NCBI GenBank assembly: GCA_029204225.1
Contig: CM055107.1
Location: 51,045,227 to 51,109,226 of the forward strand
Length of the DNA: 64,000 bases
Reading direction: 5' to 3'
DNA from: Diphasiastrum complanatum
Lineage: Eukaryota > Streptophyta > Lycopodiopsida > Lycopodiales > Lycopodiaceae
How positions within the stretch are numbered: position 1 is the first letter of the stretch; every line of letters begins with the position of its first letter. The notes below the pieces were generated by a model that saw nothing but the letters and a program-made list of their open reading frames with translations, had not been told where the DNA came from and did not search any database. Position numbers and translations under genes: made by a program. This document shows, piece by piece, positions 34,746 through 46,522 of this stretch.

Positions 34746-36068
34746 CACAGTAGTTAACACACAATCGTAGAGTTAGGATGATATTGTCCAAGAACGGCCC
34801 TGTAATGATGCTATTCCATAACATGGCAGACTGTAAGTGTCAGACTGCAGATGATGGCAGATCCAGATATGGATGATGTTGATTATGGAGTGGATCATGG
34901 AAGAACGTTGGAACAGGGATGGAGTAGAGATGTGCATGTGTTCAAGCGGCAACTGGTGCCAAATGTTTGTAGACTCCTCTCTCTGTCTACTAGTTCTGCT
35001 TGTTTGCTTCTTGTTACAGCTTATGCTACCTCCATTCTAGTTGTTAGTTGGGCATGTTCTTGATCATTTCTATTTGGTTCAATGCCCAGATCAGACAGCA
35101 GATTCTCAGGGTTGTAGTATGGTTCAACCTGTCACGGATACTCAGATTTTGAACACTCTTGAACTCTTGAATTCACTTGCAATCATTCTACCATGCAAGC
35201 ACACCAAGAATGCCCAAAACAGCTCTTCTTGAAACATGGTTGGGCATTATTATGGCACTTAAAAACAAAATGCTAGAATGGATCATTGCAAAATGGAAAC
35301 TAAACTACTTGCAAAATCTGACAACTAGCCTAGCATGCCACATTTCTCATAAAAAAATAGAAAATCAATTCCTACAAGCATTCAAGAATCAAGAAGCTCC
35401 ATCTTCTTGGTTCTTGAATTTACGTACCACATTATTGGCTACAATTTTCTTGGATGCTTGCAACCTACATTAATCCACAAGAAAACATGAAATCTAATCC
35501 ACAACTAGGAAAGCAAGAAAACTAATCCACTCTAAATCCACAACCACACATAGTATGAATGGAAGGGCATGATCATAGGAGCATCACTCAAGAAAACCAT
35601 CATGATCAAGGAGCTTAGTGTAGCATCAAACTCATGGGAAAGCATGAAGTAGATACAATGCAAAAAGCTCCTCTTCACAAAGAGGGAGTCTCTTAAATAA
35701 GCAAGAGAGCTCCTTAGGTGGCATCCTAGTGGAATTTCCACATTTCACAAATTACAATGGATTACTGCTCTCCACTAGAGGTCACCATCAAAAGGTGGCT
35801 CACTCTACTTTCTTTAAGAGGGGTCTACTTGCATTTATTACATTTGCCTAGAAATACTAGTTCCGACATGGTCATTCCATCTTTCGGGATTCACCATGAG
35901 GCTTACACAATTATGGCTTGTTATTACTAACTAGCATTTCTCGACTCTCAGTCTTCGTTCGTCTCGTCTTCTCAGAGACCTCCTCGGTCTAAGGTGAGAG
36001 GTGCTCTTGAGTTGCTCTGTCCGAGTATCTTGGGGATTCGTCAGAATGCCAACAATGATTAATCAACA
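34746..36068. other. No gene recognised
   Basis: Short frames only, none with a recognisable domain. It may contain the LTR and leader of the flanking Gypsy elements; I found no primer-binding site. Confidence 0.35.
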
Positions 36069-39000
36069 ATGGATCATACTTGTGACCGTCCAGAGAAAAA
36101 TTTGGGAGGTCATTACGATTCTCAAACGGATACTGTCAACTGGAATGAAGCTCTTGCAACGATTGATTGTACAGCAGGATATATGTGTCAACAAGATAAT
36201 CAGTCAGATTTGAGTGAGATTTCCTTATTTGATCGAACTTTGGATACATCGATCATGTTTCCATTGAATGTATTGAATGTAGCCTGGATATCAACGGAAC
36301 CTATACCAGATTTGATTGAAGATGATCTCATACCTGTGAGTCATGCCTTGACTTATGATGACAATGCAGAACTGACGGATGAGCAGATTCTCAATCATAT
36401 GGATCCGACCATATTTGTAGTGTGTAATGTTCCTGAGGAAACAACAATAAAACTGACCAAAGCAGTTATATTGAAGGAAGATAGGATCATAGGGTCAATG
36501 ACAAAGAAGCAAGCCAAGCAACATTATAATACGGTCCTGAAATGGGAAAATTCTCCTCAAAAGATTTATTCAGAGAATGTGTCACCCTTACTGGATAAAG
36601 GCAAAGGAAAAGTCGAGGATGATTCTACAAGTTAGAACTCTAGCAAGACATCATCGTCCTGGAAGACATCACCTCCACGATCAATTCTTGCTAAGAAGGC
36701 TAAGCGAAGATCCAAGACAAGTCCTTTCGAAAAGGAACAAGCAGATGTAGTCCAACATGATATGCCCGAGCATTTTAAACGATATTACATTGGATGATGT
36801 GGTTATCATGCTACCTAAAGCACATCGTAAACCTAAAGAACACGTGCTTGACTCAAAAGATATTTACGATGGACCAGCTAGGACACAGCTAATGAATCTT
36901 ACTGAACCAGGAGAACTGAAAAAGATTGTAGAAGTGGATCACAACTTAATCCTGAACAATATCAAGCACTCCGCATGTTACTTATTAAGTATCAAGATTG
37001 CTTTGCATGGATTTATCAAGATATGAAGGGTATTCCGACGTCAATTATTGAACATACCATACCTTAGTACCTGATGCAGTTCCAAAGGCTACAAAGTTCT
37101 ATAGTTGTAATCCTAATGTTGCAGATCTGATAAAGAAAGAACTACGGAGGTTGCTTGACGTCGATTTCATTTATGAGATCGAGCATACCGAATGGATCTC
37201 ACCGATTGTCATTGTTCCTAAGAAGAATGGGAAATTGATAATCTGTGTGAATCTCAAGGCTTTGAACAAAGTGATGCGGAAGGATCACTTTCTGTTACCT
37301 TTTACTGAAAGCATTTTGGATCGTCTTGTTGGAGCGGAAGCTTATAGTTTCCTGGATGAATTTAGTGGCTACAACTAGGTTAAAATTGCACCTGCAGATC
37401 GCGACAAAACAGCTTTTGCAACAGAATGGGGCACCTATGCTTACAAAGTAATGACGTTTGGACTTTGTAATGCACCAAGTTTGTTCCAAAGATAATGCAA
37501 TTTGCTTTAAAGATGCAAAAATTGTTGAAATTTACTTGGATGACCTGGGAGTCCATAGTACAGATGCAGACCACCTGGATCGATTGGAGAAAGTATTTGA
37601 AAGATGCCGCAAATATCAAATTTCTCTAAATCCAGAAAAATGTTAGATATGGGTTTCCCATAGAGTTGTGCTTGGACATGTGATATCAAGACATGGTATT
37701 ACCACAGGTTATTCTAAGATCAAGATTATTGTGAAATTGCCACTGCCAACAACGATTCGTGGAGTTTATGTGTTTATGGGTCATGCAAACTACTATCGCA
37801 TTTTTATCATCTTCTTTGCGAATTTAGCATGACCTATATACAAACTGACTATTGTTCCTATTTGGACAGTAGAGGCGTTAGAAGCCTTTGAAAAGTTAAA
37901 AAAAAGCATTAACTTCAGCACCAATATTGCGTTCTCCAGATTGGACGATTGAATTTCATGTTCATACGAATGCCTCAAAATACGCCATTGGATCGGTTTT
38001 GACGTAGCTAGGTGACTATAAGAAGGATTATCCTATACGATTTGCAGGTAGACAGCTTACAAGTCCAGAGAAGAACTATTCAACAATAGAACGTGAGGCG
38101 TTAGCCATGATTTTTTCTGTTCGGAACTACCTCATGGAAATGCACTTTGCATTTTATACGGATCACCAACCGTTACTTTACTTGGTAAACAAGACATGCA
38201 ATACTGGACACATTGCAAGATGATTATTATTATTGACTAAATTTGACTTTGAATTGTGGTTCGAAAGGGGAAGCAACATTATCTAGCCGATCATGTTTCG
38301 CGAATCGAATCCGCACCAGTTAATACTGAAGTGGATGATGAATTACCAGATGCTGCATTGTTCTATGTCGAAGCAGTACCTGAGTGGGCAGCAGATATTG
38401 TTGAATACCTGATGCTAGGACAACCGAATGACTCCTTGACAAAAGTACAGAAGAGACAATTGATTCATAAGGCTCAACCTTATCAATTGATTGCAGGACA
38501 ATTGTATCGTCGTGGATCAGACAATATTCTACAAAGATGTGTTTTACCGCATGAAGTACCAGATTTAATCATGTTTTCACATGATGGCATGGATGGAGGA
38601 CACTTCTCTATAGATATTACTGTTCGCAAACTTTTGCAATCAGGTTGTTGGTGGCCTACGCTTCATAAGGACACAAAAAATATTATTCAGACATGTGATG
38701 TTTGCCAATAAGCACGACGGCCTACTCGACAGAATTATGAACCCTTGCATCCAGTTTTATCGCAAGCACCATTTGAAAAATGGGGACTGGATCATGTTGG
38801 TCCTATTCATCCTGCCACACAAGGATCTCAAGCCAGATACATTATTGTAGCAACTGATTATTTGACCAAGTGGGTTGAAGCCAAAGCTGTCAAAGTTGCT
38901 GATGCGAAATCTACGGCCAAATTTATCTATGAAAATATTAAAATCAAATTTGGACGTCCGATCGAGATTGTCAATGACTGGGGTACACACTTTGTTAATC

Positions 39001-39615
39001 AAACAATAAAGTTTTTTATCTTGAAGATTTTTTTGTTATACATAGATTTAGTACTCCTTACTATCCCAGAGGGAATGGCCAAGCTAAATCTTCCAATAAG
39101 ATTCTCTGCACCATTATGACGAAGATAGTTGAAATGAGTCGATCTGATTGGGAACATAAACTGTATGCAACATTATGGGCATTCAAAACCGCTTAGAAAA
39201 ATAGTACAAATCAAACACCCTTTCAACTGGTCTTGGTCAAGATGTTGTCATGTCGATTGAATTTTTAATCCCATCTTTACGCATAGCGACAACAGAACGG
39301 TTAAATGATGATAAGTGTTTACAACTCTGTCATGAAGCATTGCACAAATTATGTGAAACTCATTTGATGGCAGTTCATGCATTAGCAGCAGAGAAATCCC
39401 ACCGCAAGGCATGGCACGATCGTCTATTGCACAAAAAGGATCTGAAAGCAGAAGATCTTGCATTGATGTACAAAACCAAGCTGATCAAGGGAAAATTGAA
39501 GTTGGCCCGTATAAAGTGAAGAAAATCATGAACTATGGTGCATTAATTCTTGAACACTTGGATGGAAAATGATTTGATACTCCTGTGAATGGCAGCCGAT
39601 TAAGAAAGCTTTGAC
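36069..39615 (+). pseudogene. Gypsy pol remnant
   Basis: Gypsy (Ty3) order on the plus strand: an acidic region of unknown identity (36069-36635), then AWIYQDMKGIPTSI and IIEHTIPLVPDA, RT blocks (EWISPIVIVPKKNGK, CVNLKALNKV, YSFLDEFSGYN, AFATEWGTYAYKVMTFGLCN), RNase H traces near 38040-38220, integrase zinc region (GGHFSIDITVRKLL, CWWPTLHKD, CDVCQ) and core (FEKWGLDHVGPIHPA, DYLTKWVEAKAV, GRPIEIVNDWGTHF). The RT active-site YxDD block is damaged. At least a dozen stops and shifts make it dead. The integrase wording suits the Tat/Athila side of Gypsy, an inference. A further reading frame follows at 40260. Confidence 0.85.
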
Positions 39616-39844
39616 AGCCGGCTTCGCCAGATCAACAAGCCTGATCTCAAGGATTTTTTAATTTTATTTGTTTTTCAATTTGTTGTTTTCAATATTTGAT
39701 TGTTCAGATTTTTTTATGAAAAAGATAGTTAAAAAAAAAAAATGAGAAAAGACTGATGAGCAAAAGTCAAAAAAGTCATCAGTATGGAAAAAAGGAAAAA
39801 CAGTATTTTTGATGAAAAATGACTTAGAAAATCATTGTTTTGGT

Positions 39845-40215
39845 CAAATTTGGCCTATATAGTATCGAAAACCTTTGCTGAGCTCTTAGACTATACATCC
39901 ACTTCAGATTTATCTAATCTGAGGTGGGCGAAGGTTCTTGGCCAGGAAAAATCCATTTTTGAAGCTAGGCGAATGATAATCAATATGCCATTTTGGGAAC
40001 CTTCGCCGAGCACCTTACTCTCATTATGAACCTTCGCCGACATGCTAGATGGTCTTAAAATGTCAAAATTAGGTTGGCCATAGGTTCAGATTTTGGAAAA
40101 ATACATTTATGACAGTACTTGGGCGAAGGACCCTCTTGGGCGAAGGTTCATCCTTCGCCAGCCCTGAAAAACATTCGCCTTATAGGTTCAGATCTCCAAA
40201 AACCTTCGCCAAAAT
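39845..40215. repeat. Scattered CCTTCGCC / GGCGAAGG words
   Basis: Eight or so copies of CCTTCGCC or its complement (for example near 39927, 40002, 40025, 40132 and 40156) in 370 bp between the Gypsy pol and the downstream frame, many followed by GAG or GAC. They can pair as hairpins. Confidence 0.6.
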
Positions 40216-40259
40216 TTTTATAGCCTATTTTCACAGTACTGTACATGCCTGCAAATTTT

Positions 40260-42340
40260 GGTTCAGAACTGATCAGCCAAACTACTATTCAGTGTAATGG
40301 ACCCACCAAATTCACCTATAAGTTGGCCGAATTCGATTCATTCCTCACTTGTGCTAGCGAAACTCTTGCAAATTTTTCTCACGACCAAAACCTTCCAAAC
40401 TTTCTGAACTACTTTCTGATATACTTTTGCGCATCTTACATTTCATTTCTGATCATCATGTATTCCACAGATACTTCCCAGTCTCCGCGTTATACTATCC
40501 ATCGTGATGTCCCATCTACAACGGACATCATGATCCTTCCTAGCACAAGCATGGTCACTCAGTGGATGACCCTTGCGGAGCCTCTGCTCACTGCAATGGG
40601 TATTTATGAGATAGGCTTCTCTAGAAGAATCAACATGGATTTCATCACTCTTGCCTTCAGTACGTGGAAGGAAGAGAAATCCAAATTTTACATCACCTTT
40701 CAGGGAGCAACACACAAGGTGCGCGTCACTGAGGCCACCCTTGCTGCCATAGGTATAGCATCTGGAACACAAGCCTGATCCAATCATAAGTAGGCCAAAC
40801 AGGCCATAAAGCCTTATATTGACTTAACCAAAAATCTACACTGGACCAATGATGGATATCTCCTGGATGCCACCACTGAGTCTTCCATCCACGCTGTTGC
40901 CCAGCTACTGAACAACTTCCTGATGGTTGGCAACTTCAGGAAAGACCGCATCACTTCACAGATCCTCCATAGGATAGTTGAGTCTTATACCAAGTTAGCC
41001 AAGGCCCCTCTTGAACCATATAACTGGTTCAAGACTGTTTCTGGTGAGCTCAAACAAGCTATTAAGAGCAATACTAAGTAGCAGTTCGCTGCTGGCTCTT
41101 TGTTGTCTCTTCTAGCCGCCTCTCACCTAGAAAACAAATTCCATGGCTTTCACCTGGATTCTATGCTTTTGGTCTATGAAGAAGCACCGGCCGAGTTGTC
41201 CCATCAGGCCTCCAGTTCACATAGTCATCGTCGTCCACACAGCGAGATTGTCATTCTTGACTCGCCTTCCGCGTCACGACGTTGTATTAGGCATATAATG
41301 TCAGTTCCGCTTCCGCCCCCTACTGTTGTTCGCATTGAACTTTCTATTCTCCCCGCTTCTGATGCTTCCCTCGTCTCTGCTTCCACACAAGAACAGTCTG
41401 TGACCATTGGGACTACCATTCTCATCACAGCTACCCAGGCCACCTCACCACTGCACACCAAAGCTACTTCACCAAACACGCAGTATTTCATGGATATGTT
41501 CGATGATTCCGACTCCCTTGGGGCCACCAAAATTTTTGAAATGCCCTAGAGCCCTGCGCCCTTTGAACTCCAATCCTCTGGAAGAGGATTCAAACAAATC
41601 CATGACACTACTGTCGGTGTACACTACTGTCGGTGTTGAAGACTCCAACCAACAATGTCAAGCTGAGGATAGCCCAGCCACACTTTGGGTCGACCAAGCT
41701 GCAAAATCATTGAAGCAGTTTGATGCCACCGTGCCTGAGGGTTTTGAAGAAGAAGATGTTTTTGAAGAAAAAGAAGTACCGACACCTATTTCATGCCAAC
41801 CAAGAATAGTACCAGCAGGTCCTCCTGCTGCTACCACCCCCATGACAGTAAATTCTGGTGATGCTCTTTGTTTGGTCTCAAACCTTGCGCAAGTGATCCA
41901 GTCTATGCTGGATAAGAAAAAAGAAATGGAACAGAGAATTTCAGATATGGGATCGGAAAACACTCTCATCAGCCAGAAGATTGTCTAGCTAGACAGAGAA
42001 TTGAAGATCGCCAAGCAGCACAAAGACAAATCTGAAGTTGAAAAAAAGATGGCACAGAAACATGCTGATCGCCTCAAAGGATACGTCAGCTCCCTGCAAA
42101 ACATCTTGACAACCACACAGGATCAGGTGGATAAGGTCGTGCAGGATGCAAAGCAACATGTGTAGTTGCTAAAGGGTCAATTGCAGATGGTGAAGCAGGA
42201 TCGCACACGCCTCCAAGGTGAATTGGATGCGACCACCCTTGAGCATGATGCGTATCTTCAGACACAAATACCAGATCATCTAGTCACTCCAACGGAGATC
42301 GCGTATTTGTTATAGATTCATCAAGCAGAATCACATTGGC
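40260..42340 (+). pseudogene. Post-pol reading frame with C-terminal coiled coil
   Basis: An almost continuous frame is broken by a few stops and a shift near 41540. The N-terminal part includes TDIMILPSTSMVTQWMTLAE and YITFQGATHKVRVTEATLAA, followed by LNNFLMVGNFRKDRIT and YNWFKTVSGELKQAI. A Ser/Pro-rich linker is next, then a long coiled coil (MLDKKKEMEQRISDM, later AQKHADRLKGYVSSLQNIL). I do not recognise a domain. It sits between a Gypsy integrase and the next element, the place where Athila/Tat-type elements may carry an extra ORF. The minus-strand frame at 43560-51426 has a similar plan. A remnant of a retroelement ORF is the most likely reading. Confidence 0.5.
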
Positions 42341-42544
42341 TAAAGATTCTTCTTAATCAAACACCGAGTATTAGTTCTTATTGCAGGAAGCAAACAAAAC
42401 CAAACATCAAACAATCTCATTATCTGAACACATAGCTCATTCAGAATTGAAAGAAGTTCTGCTAAAAGTTATGCTTAACAGCTTTGGCTAATTCCCTGCA
42501 TCCATTAGTCAGAATTGTTACTTGCTGGTGTCGCCTGAAAATCC

Positions 42545-43013
42545 ATGTTAGAGTAACTGAAATTTAGTAAGACGTGAAAAATGTGTGTGACGCAAACAGA
42601 ACAGTATCGCAATCAATCACAGATCATACAGAGTGTATTCGCACAAATGATAAGAAGTAATTCTATGAAAAATAGCAGAGGGAAATAATGCTCAAGCTAT
42701 AGAAACTTGCTCTTCACTCTCTATTAATACTCAGCTCTACATAAAAATGCGTCAATACAATAGCACATAGTGTTGTCCTTATAGGAACGTTCTTCAACCT
42801 CAACGTCATTTACGAACCGTCAAAATGTCAGTTCTGAACTACTACTGCGTCTCTTATAGAACGTTGCTACTTTTATTCTAAATATGAATTTACAAGGTGC
42901 AATTAGGCCTTTACATGAATTTAGGCACTATAGCACATATACATATATAGAAATTGAAATTTTTTTACAATATATGACAAAACTTGGATAATGTGAGATC
43001 ATGAGACTCCACA
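42545..43013 (-). repeat. Probable 3' LTR of a minus-strand element (end uncertain)
   Basis: On the minus strand TGTGGAGTCTCATGATCTCAC starts directly after a strong polypurine tract (43014-43028). A TATA-like region and promoter-like AT-rich DNA follow. The distal end is not defined because no second copy was found; 42545 is only the nearest suitable TG. Confidence 0.4.
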
Positions 43014-43028
43014 TATCCCCTTCCTCAG
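43014..43028 (-). other. Polypurine tract of the minus-strand element
   Basis: The minus strand reads CTGAGGAAGGGGATA directly before TGTGGAG, the classical primer for second-strand synthesis next to a 3' LTR. Confidence 0.65.
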
Positions 43029-43559
43029 CTGTGCAATGGCTCGCAAACAGCTGATTTACATCATTCTCTGTCGCTTTCGACTGGCTGGCTTGCTGTGAAA
43101 AATGGCCTTGGCTCGAGCTTCGTTCTCTTCATTTACTTGCTCTAATGTCATTCATTTTGTTGCTAGAAATAATTGTTCTTCTGATTATAGTCTTCATGGA
43201 ATGACAAGTTCGGATAACCCCCCATTCCTTGATTGCCCATTGGTGCGAGAGGGTTATCAATTAATGTATTATTAACAAGATTCGTGTACCAACTATCTGC
43301 CAGAAGAGACAGCTAGTGAAAGGGTAGCATATGTATATTCGAGAAATTTTGCTTTAATGTACAGTTGTTGAACAGACAGAAGGGCATACGAAATAAGGGA
43401 AGCAATATTTACATGGCTGTAAGTGTAATATGATCTGGTTATTGGATTAGTGGAGCGAAGTATATTATTCATTTTTACTTCTTCCAAATAACGAGAATAG
43501 TTAGCTTCCCAATCTGTGTAAATTTCCCACAGATCAGGGAATAGTAACTGATGAGAAAC

Positions 43560-44360
43560 TCGGAAAGAAACTGATTTTTAGTTAGAAACAATTTCCTTCA
43601 CATCAAAAATGTTAATTGATTCTAACTTATTCAAATACTCATCCAGAGCTGGAAAAATATTATTTTCAAATGTTCTTAGGTATTCTAAAATGTATATATA
43701 CAAGGATCCTGCGACCACATGGACGTAGTTAGTTTGCACATTGAACTTATTCTGAACAATGGCAATAGCTAGGATTCCTTTTTGATGCACAATTAGTTTG
43801 GCCCAAAGAGTATTTATGTTAGAAAAAGTCCAAGGGTTTTCCCATTGTTCTTTTGTGTAACCAAAAAGTTTAGGTAAAAAAAGGTAATCCATTCTCCATT
43901 GGAGTTCTGGACTACAAAAGGGTGGAAGAAAGAATGTTAGTTCCTGATGAAATGTCTGAAATTCTGACCTTAGTAGTGAGTACAGTATCTTGTTCTTCTT
44001 TACAATCGCTCCACTTGGTGACGTCTGAGCTTGATATGGAACAATGCTTAACGTCTCAGGTTGGTCTTCAGTAGTTTGTACTTTCGCAGCCTCCTTGGAT
44101 TTGGTCTGTGTCTATTAATCCTTCTGGACTTGCCTGCATATGGTATCTATTTGGATGGCCTTTTCTATCATAACCTGAGCTGGCTCATCCGTCTGCATCT
44201 CCTGATCTTGGCATTGTGCTGGTTCTTCCGCGTCAGAAATATGCATTTGGCCCAATTGAATTTTGGCCTCTTCCAACTCTTCCTTTAGTTTTTCATAAGC
44301 ATGATCTGCGGTTGCAGATATTGCAGCTGGAAAGTTTGGATCATCTTCTCCAGAATTTTC
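43560..44360 (-). pseudogene. Coiled-coil retroelement ORF, downstream half
   Basis: Minus-strand frame: ENSGEDDPNFPAAISATADH, a coiled coil (YEKLKEELEEAKIQLGQ), an acidic Gln-rich linker with two adjacent stops near 44115, and a 104-residue C-terminal region (MDYLFLPKLFGYTKEQWENP, IVQNKFNVQTNYVHVVAG, FPALDEYLNKLESINIFDV) ending at about 43578. It lies 530 bp from the polypurine tract, so it is the last ORF of its element. The frame is cut at 44360 by Copia A and resumes at 50519 after one TTTTC. Product unknown. Confidence 0.5.
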
Positions 44361-45042
44361 TGTTAAAAATTCACAATTCTAGCTTGACTAGTTTTGGTCA
44401 TATGACTTGTAAATAGTTAGATGGTCATGATGTGGCTTGTCACACGTGCCAAATAGCATAGGATTCCATTCATAAGGATGTTCTCAAGTAGACCTAAGTG
44501 TTAGAACCTTTGGAATGAGTCCAAATTATGCTTAGATACAAGGGAGAAAAAATAGGAGCTATTTTTGGTAATTTTTGCATTGTTGAGGGATCTCCAAGAT
44601 TCCAACCCTAACTTGGTAGGGATGAAAGATCCACCAAAATTAGCATTAGGGATAGGTTTAGGGCTACTCATACCTGCCCAAAACCGTGATGGATCATGTA
44701 TATATAGGTGATGATATCTCACCAAAATCAATCAAGCAATTTCATGATTTTTCTCTCATAATGGTGCAATTGCTCTCTATGTTCATAATTGTTTGAGTGC
44801 TTGTGATTACTAATGATTATAGGATTGAATGTAGGTCTGGTGTACAGTACTCAGACTGTGGGAGGCCATACTTTCACACGTGTGAAGCCTTCTTCAAGGA
44901 TTTGGGCCATTTAGTGAGGTTCAAGCATAGATTTTTGATGGATTTTGATGGTTCAACTTGTGCTAATCTTATGAAATCATAATCTATTGTTTCCCTCATC
45001 ATTTCAAGTGTTTTAGGATCCTTATTTGCTGTAATTTTTACA
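44361..45042 (+). repeat. Left LTR of Copia A (682 bp)
   Basis: TGTTAAAAATTCAC...TTTTTACA. TATA box TATATATA at 44699-44706; TCACACGTGTGA palindrome at 44874-44885, about 175 bp downstream of it and within the transcribed part. Confidence 0.97.
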
Positions 45043-45054
45043 TGGTATCAGAGC
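45043..45054 (+). other. Primer-binding site of Copia A
   Basis: TGGTATCAGAGC directly after the LTR; initiator tRNA-Met type. Confidence 0.95.
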
Positions 45055-45853
45055 CTAAAGGCTGAAATGAGCTAAATCCTTGGTTTTCATTCAATTTGAT
45101 CACAATTTTTGATCTAAATCTTGTGTAGATTGGATCTTAGCATCTAGTATTGATTCTAGAACTCAAAGTGAGTCAAATACATTGGAGATTGGTGTTGTGT
45201 GACTTCATTTGCAGGTGTTTAGGTGTCTAAAACCAGAGGCAAAGTTGAATTCAATTCACATTACCAAGATAGCAAGTTTTGCTTGCTCCAAGCATTGATT
45301 TCTAAGCGAGTTTTGGAGGTGATTTCATAGAGGAGGCTTTCTAGCATTCAAGGAGAGGGAAGATCAGAGTTTTGGGGACTCTTCAAGGCTGTTCTAAGCT
45401 GTAGTAGGCACCTCCTAAAGTTATTTAGGTTCAGTCCAACCATTGCTTGACTTATGCACCAAATTAGATCAATTTTTCATCAATTTTGATCATTTTTTGC
45501 TTGTGATTGGATAGTAGATTGTGTTGCATCCTCATTAAGTTCCATTTAGATCTTTTACAAGTGATTTTGGAAGTATATTAGGTTGCTGAAATTCACTCTT
45601 GATCAGATCATTTGGAAGCTTTAATGTTCTTTATAGAAAGAGGGGCAATTCTACTAGTATTGTCTACTTCAATCAAGCAAGTGCATTGTTTCTAGTATTC
45701 TATGATTTGATTTTGTTAGAGATCATTCTTAGATCTTTATAGGAAGTCTATTACTGATCTTTTCAGGTCCCTAAGAAGTGGGATAAGGTAGACCTTCAAT
45801 CAAATCAATAGAAGTAACCTTCATTTGTGTCAAGTCCTTGATTAGGAGACTAG

Positions 45854-46522
45854 ATGGCATCTATAAATGCATATCTTTTGGATACTAATGAAAGGCTCAA
45901 CAAAACTAACTATTCCATATGGAAAGTTAGAATGGAATCTATCATGATCATGCAAGATCTGATGGAAATTGTAAATGGTAAGGAGGGTGAACCTATTCAT
46001 CCTCAAGAAAAAGCCAAATACATCAAGAGGTGCAATGTTGCACTACATTGCATAAAAATGAATGTTGCAAATGAACTCTTAAGAGAGGTAGGAGATTGCA
46101 CTTCAGCTCAAGATGCTTGGGAGACTTTGCAAAAGGTCTATGAATCCAAGAACCAAACTAGAATGTTAGCTTTGAAGAATCAAATCAATAGAAGCTATCA
46201 AAAGAAAGGAGAGAGTGCACATACTTTTGTCCTAAGAGTAAAGGAATTGAACAAAGAGCTAGCCTTTATAGGTGACCCTATCAAGGATGAAGAGCTTGTT
46301 CAACTCATATTGAATGGACTAAGCTTTGAATTTGACAATTTGGTTCAGGGATATGCAATTATGGGTAAGCTACCCATACTTGAAGAACTCCAAGGCACAC
46401 TCATGGCCGAGGAATCAAGAAGGAGCCAAATGCAAGAGAGGATGGATAGGCTTTCCATACAAGGTGGAGATGACCAAGCTCTCTTCACCAAAGGAAAAGG
46501 CAAGTCCAAAGGCAAAGGATAA
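45854..46522 (+). CDS. Copia A Gag
   Basis: The capsid part of the gag-pol polyprotein is 222 residues, starting MASINAYLLDTNERLNKTNY. It contains the UBN2-type blocks KVRMESIMIMQDLMEIV, CIKMNVANELLREV, AWETLQKVYESKNQTRM, LVQLILNGLSFEFDNLV and LPILEELQGTLMAEE, and ends in a Lys/Gly tail. The frame is the same as that of the pol ORF at 46613; only a TAA at 46520-46522 separates them, so this gag lacks the zinc knuckle unless the stop is read through. Gag forms the virus-like particle in the cytoplasm. Confidence 0.93.
   Translation: MASINAYLLDTNERLNKTNYSIWKVRMESIMIMQDLMEIVNGKEGEPIHPQEKAKYIKRCNVALHCIKMNVANELLREVGDCTSAQDAWETLQKVYESKNQTRMLALKNQINRSYQKKGESAHTFVLRVKELNKELAFIGDPIKDEELVQLILNGLSFEFDNLVQGYAIMGKLPILEELQGTLMAEESRRSQMQERMDRLSIQGGDDQALFTKGKGKSKGKG

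Noticed and set aside
41225-41530. Minus-strand 101-residue ORF
   Set aside because: It lies opposite the Ser/Pro-rich linker of the plus-strand frame and shows no domain.
44874-44885. The CACACGTGTG palindromes as parS-like sites for the ParB-like protein
   Set aside because: Symmetry and a CACGTG-type core are shared with bacterial parS, but the motif follows the Copia LTRs, not the ParB-methyltransferase copies.
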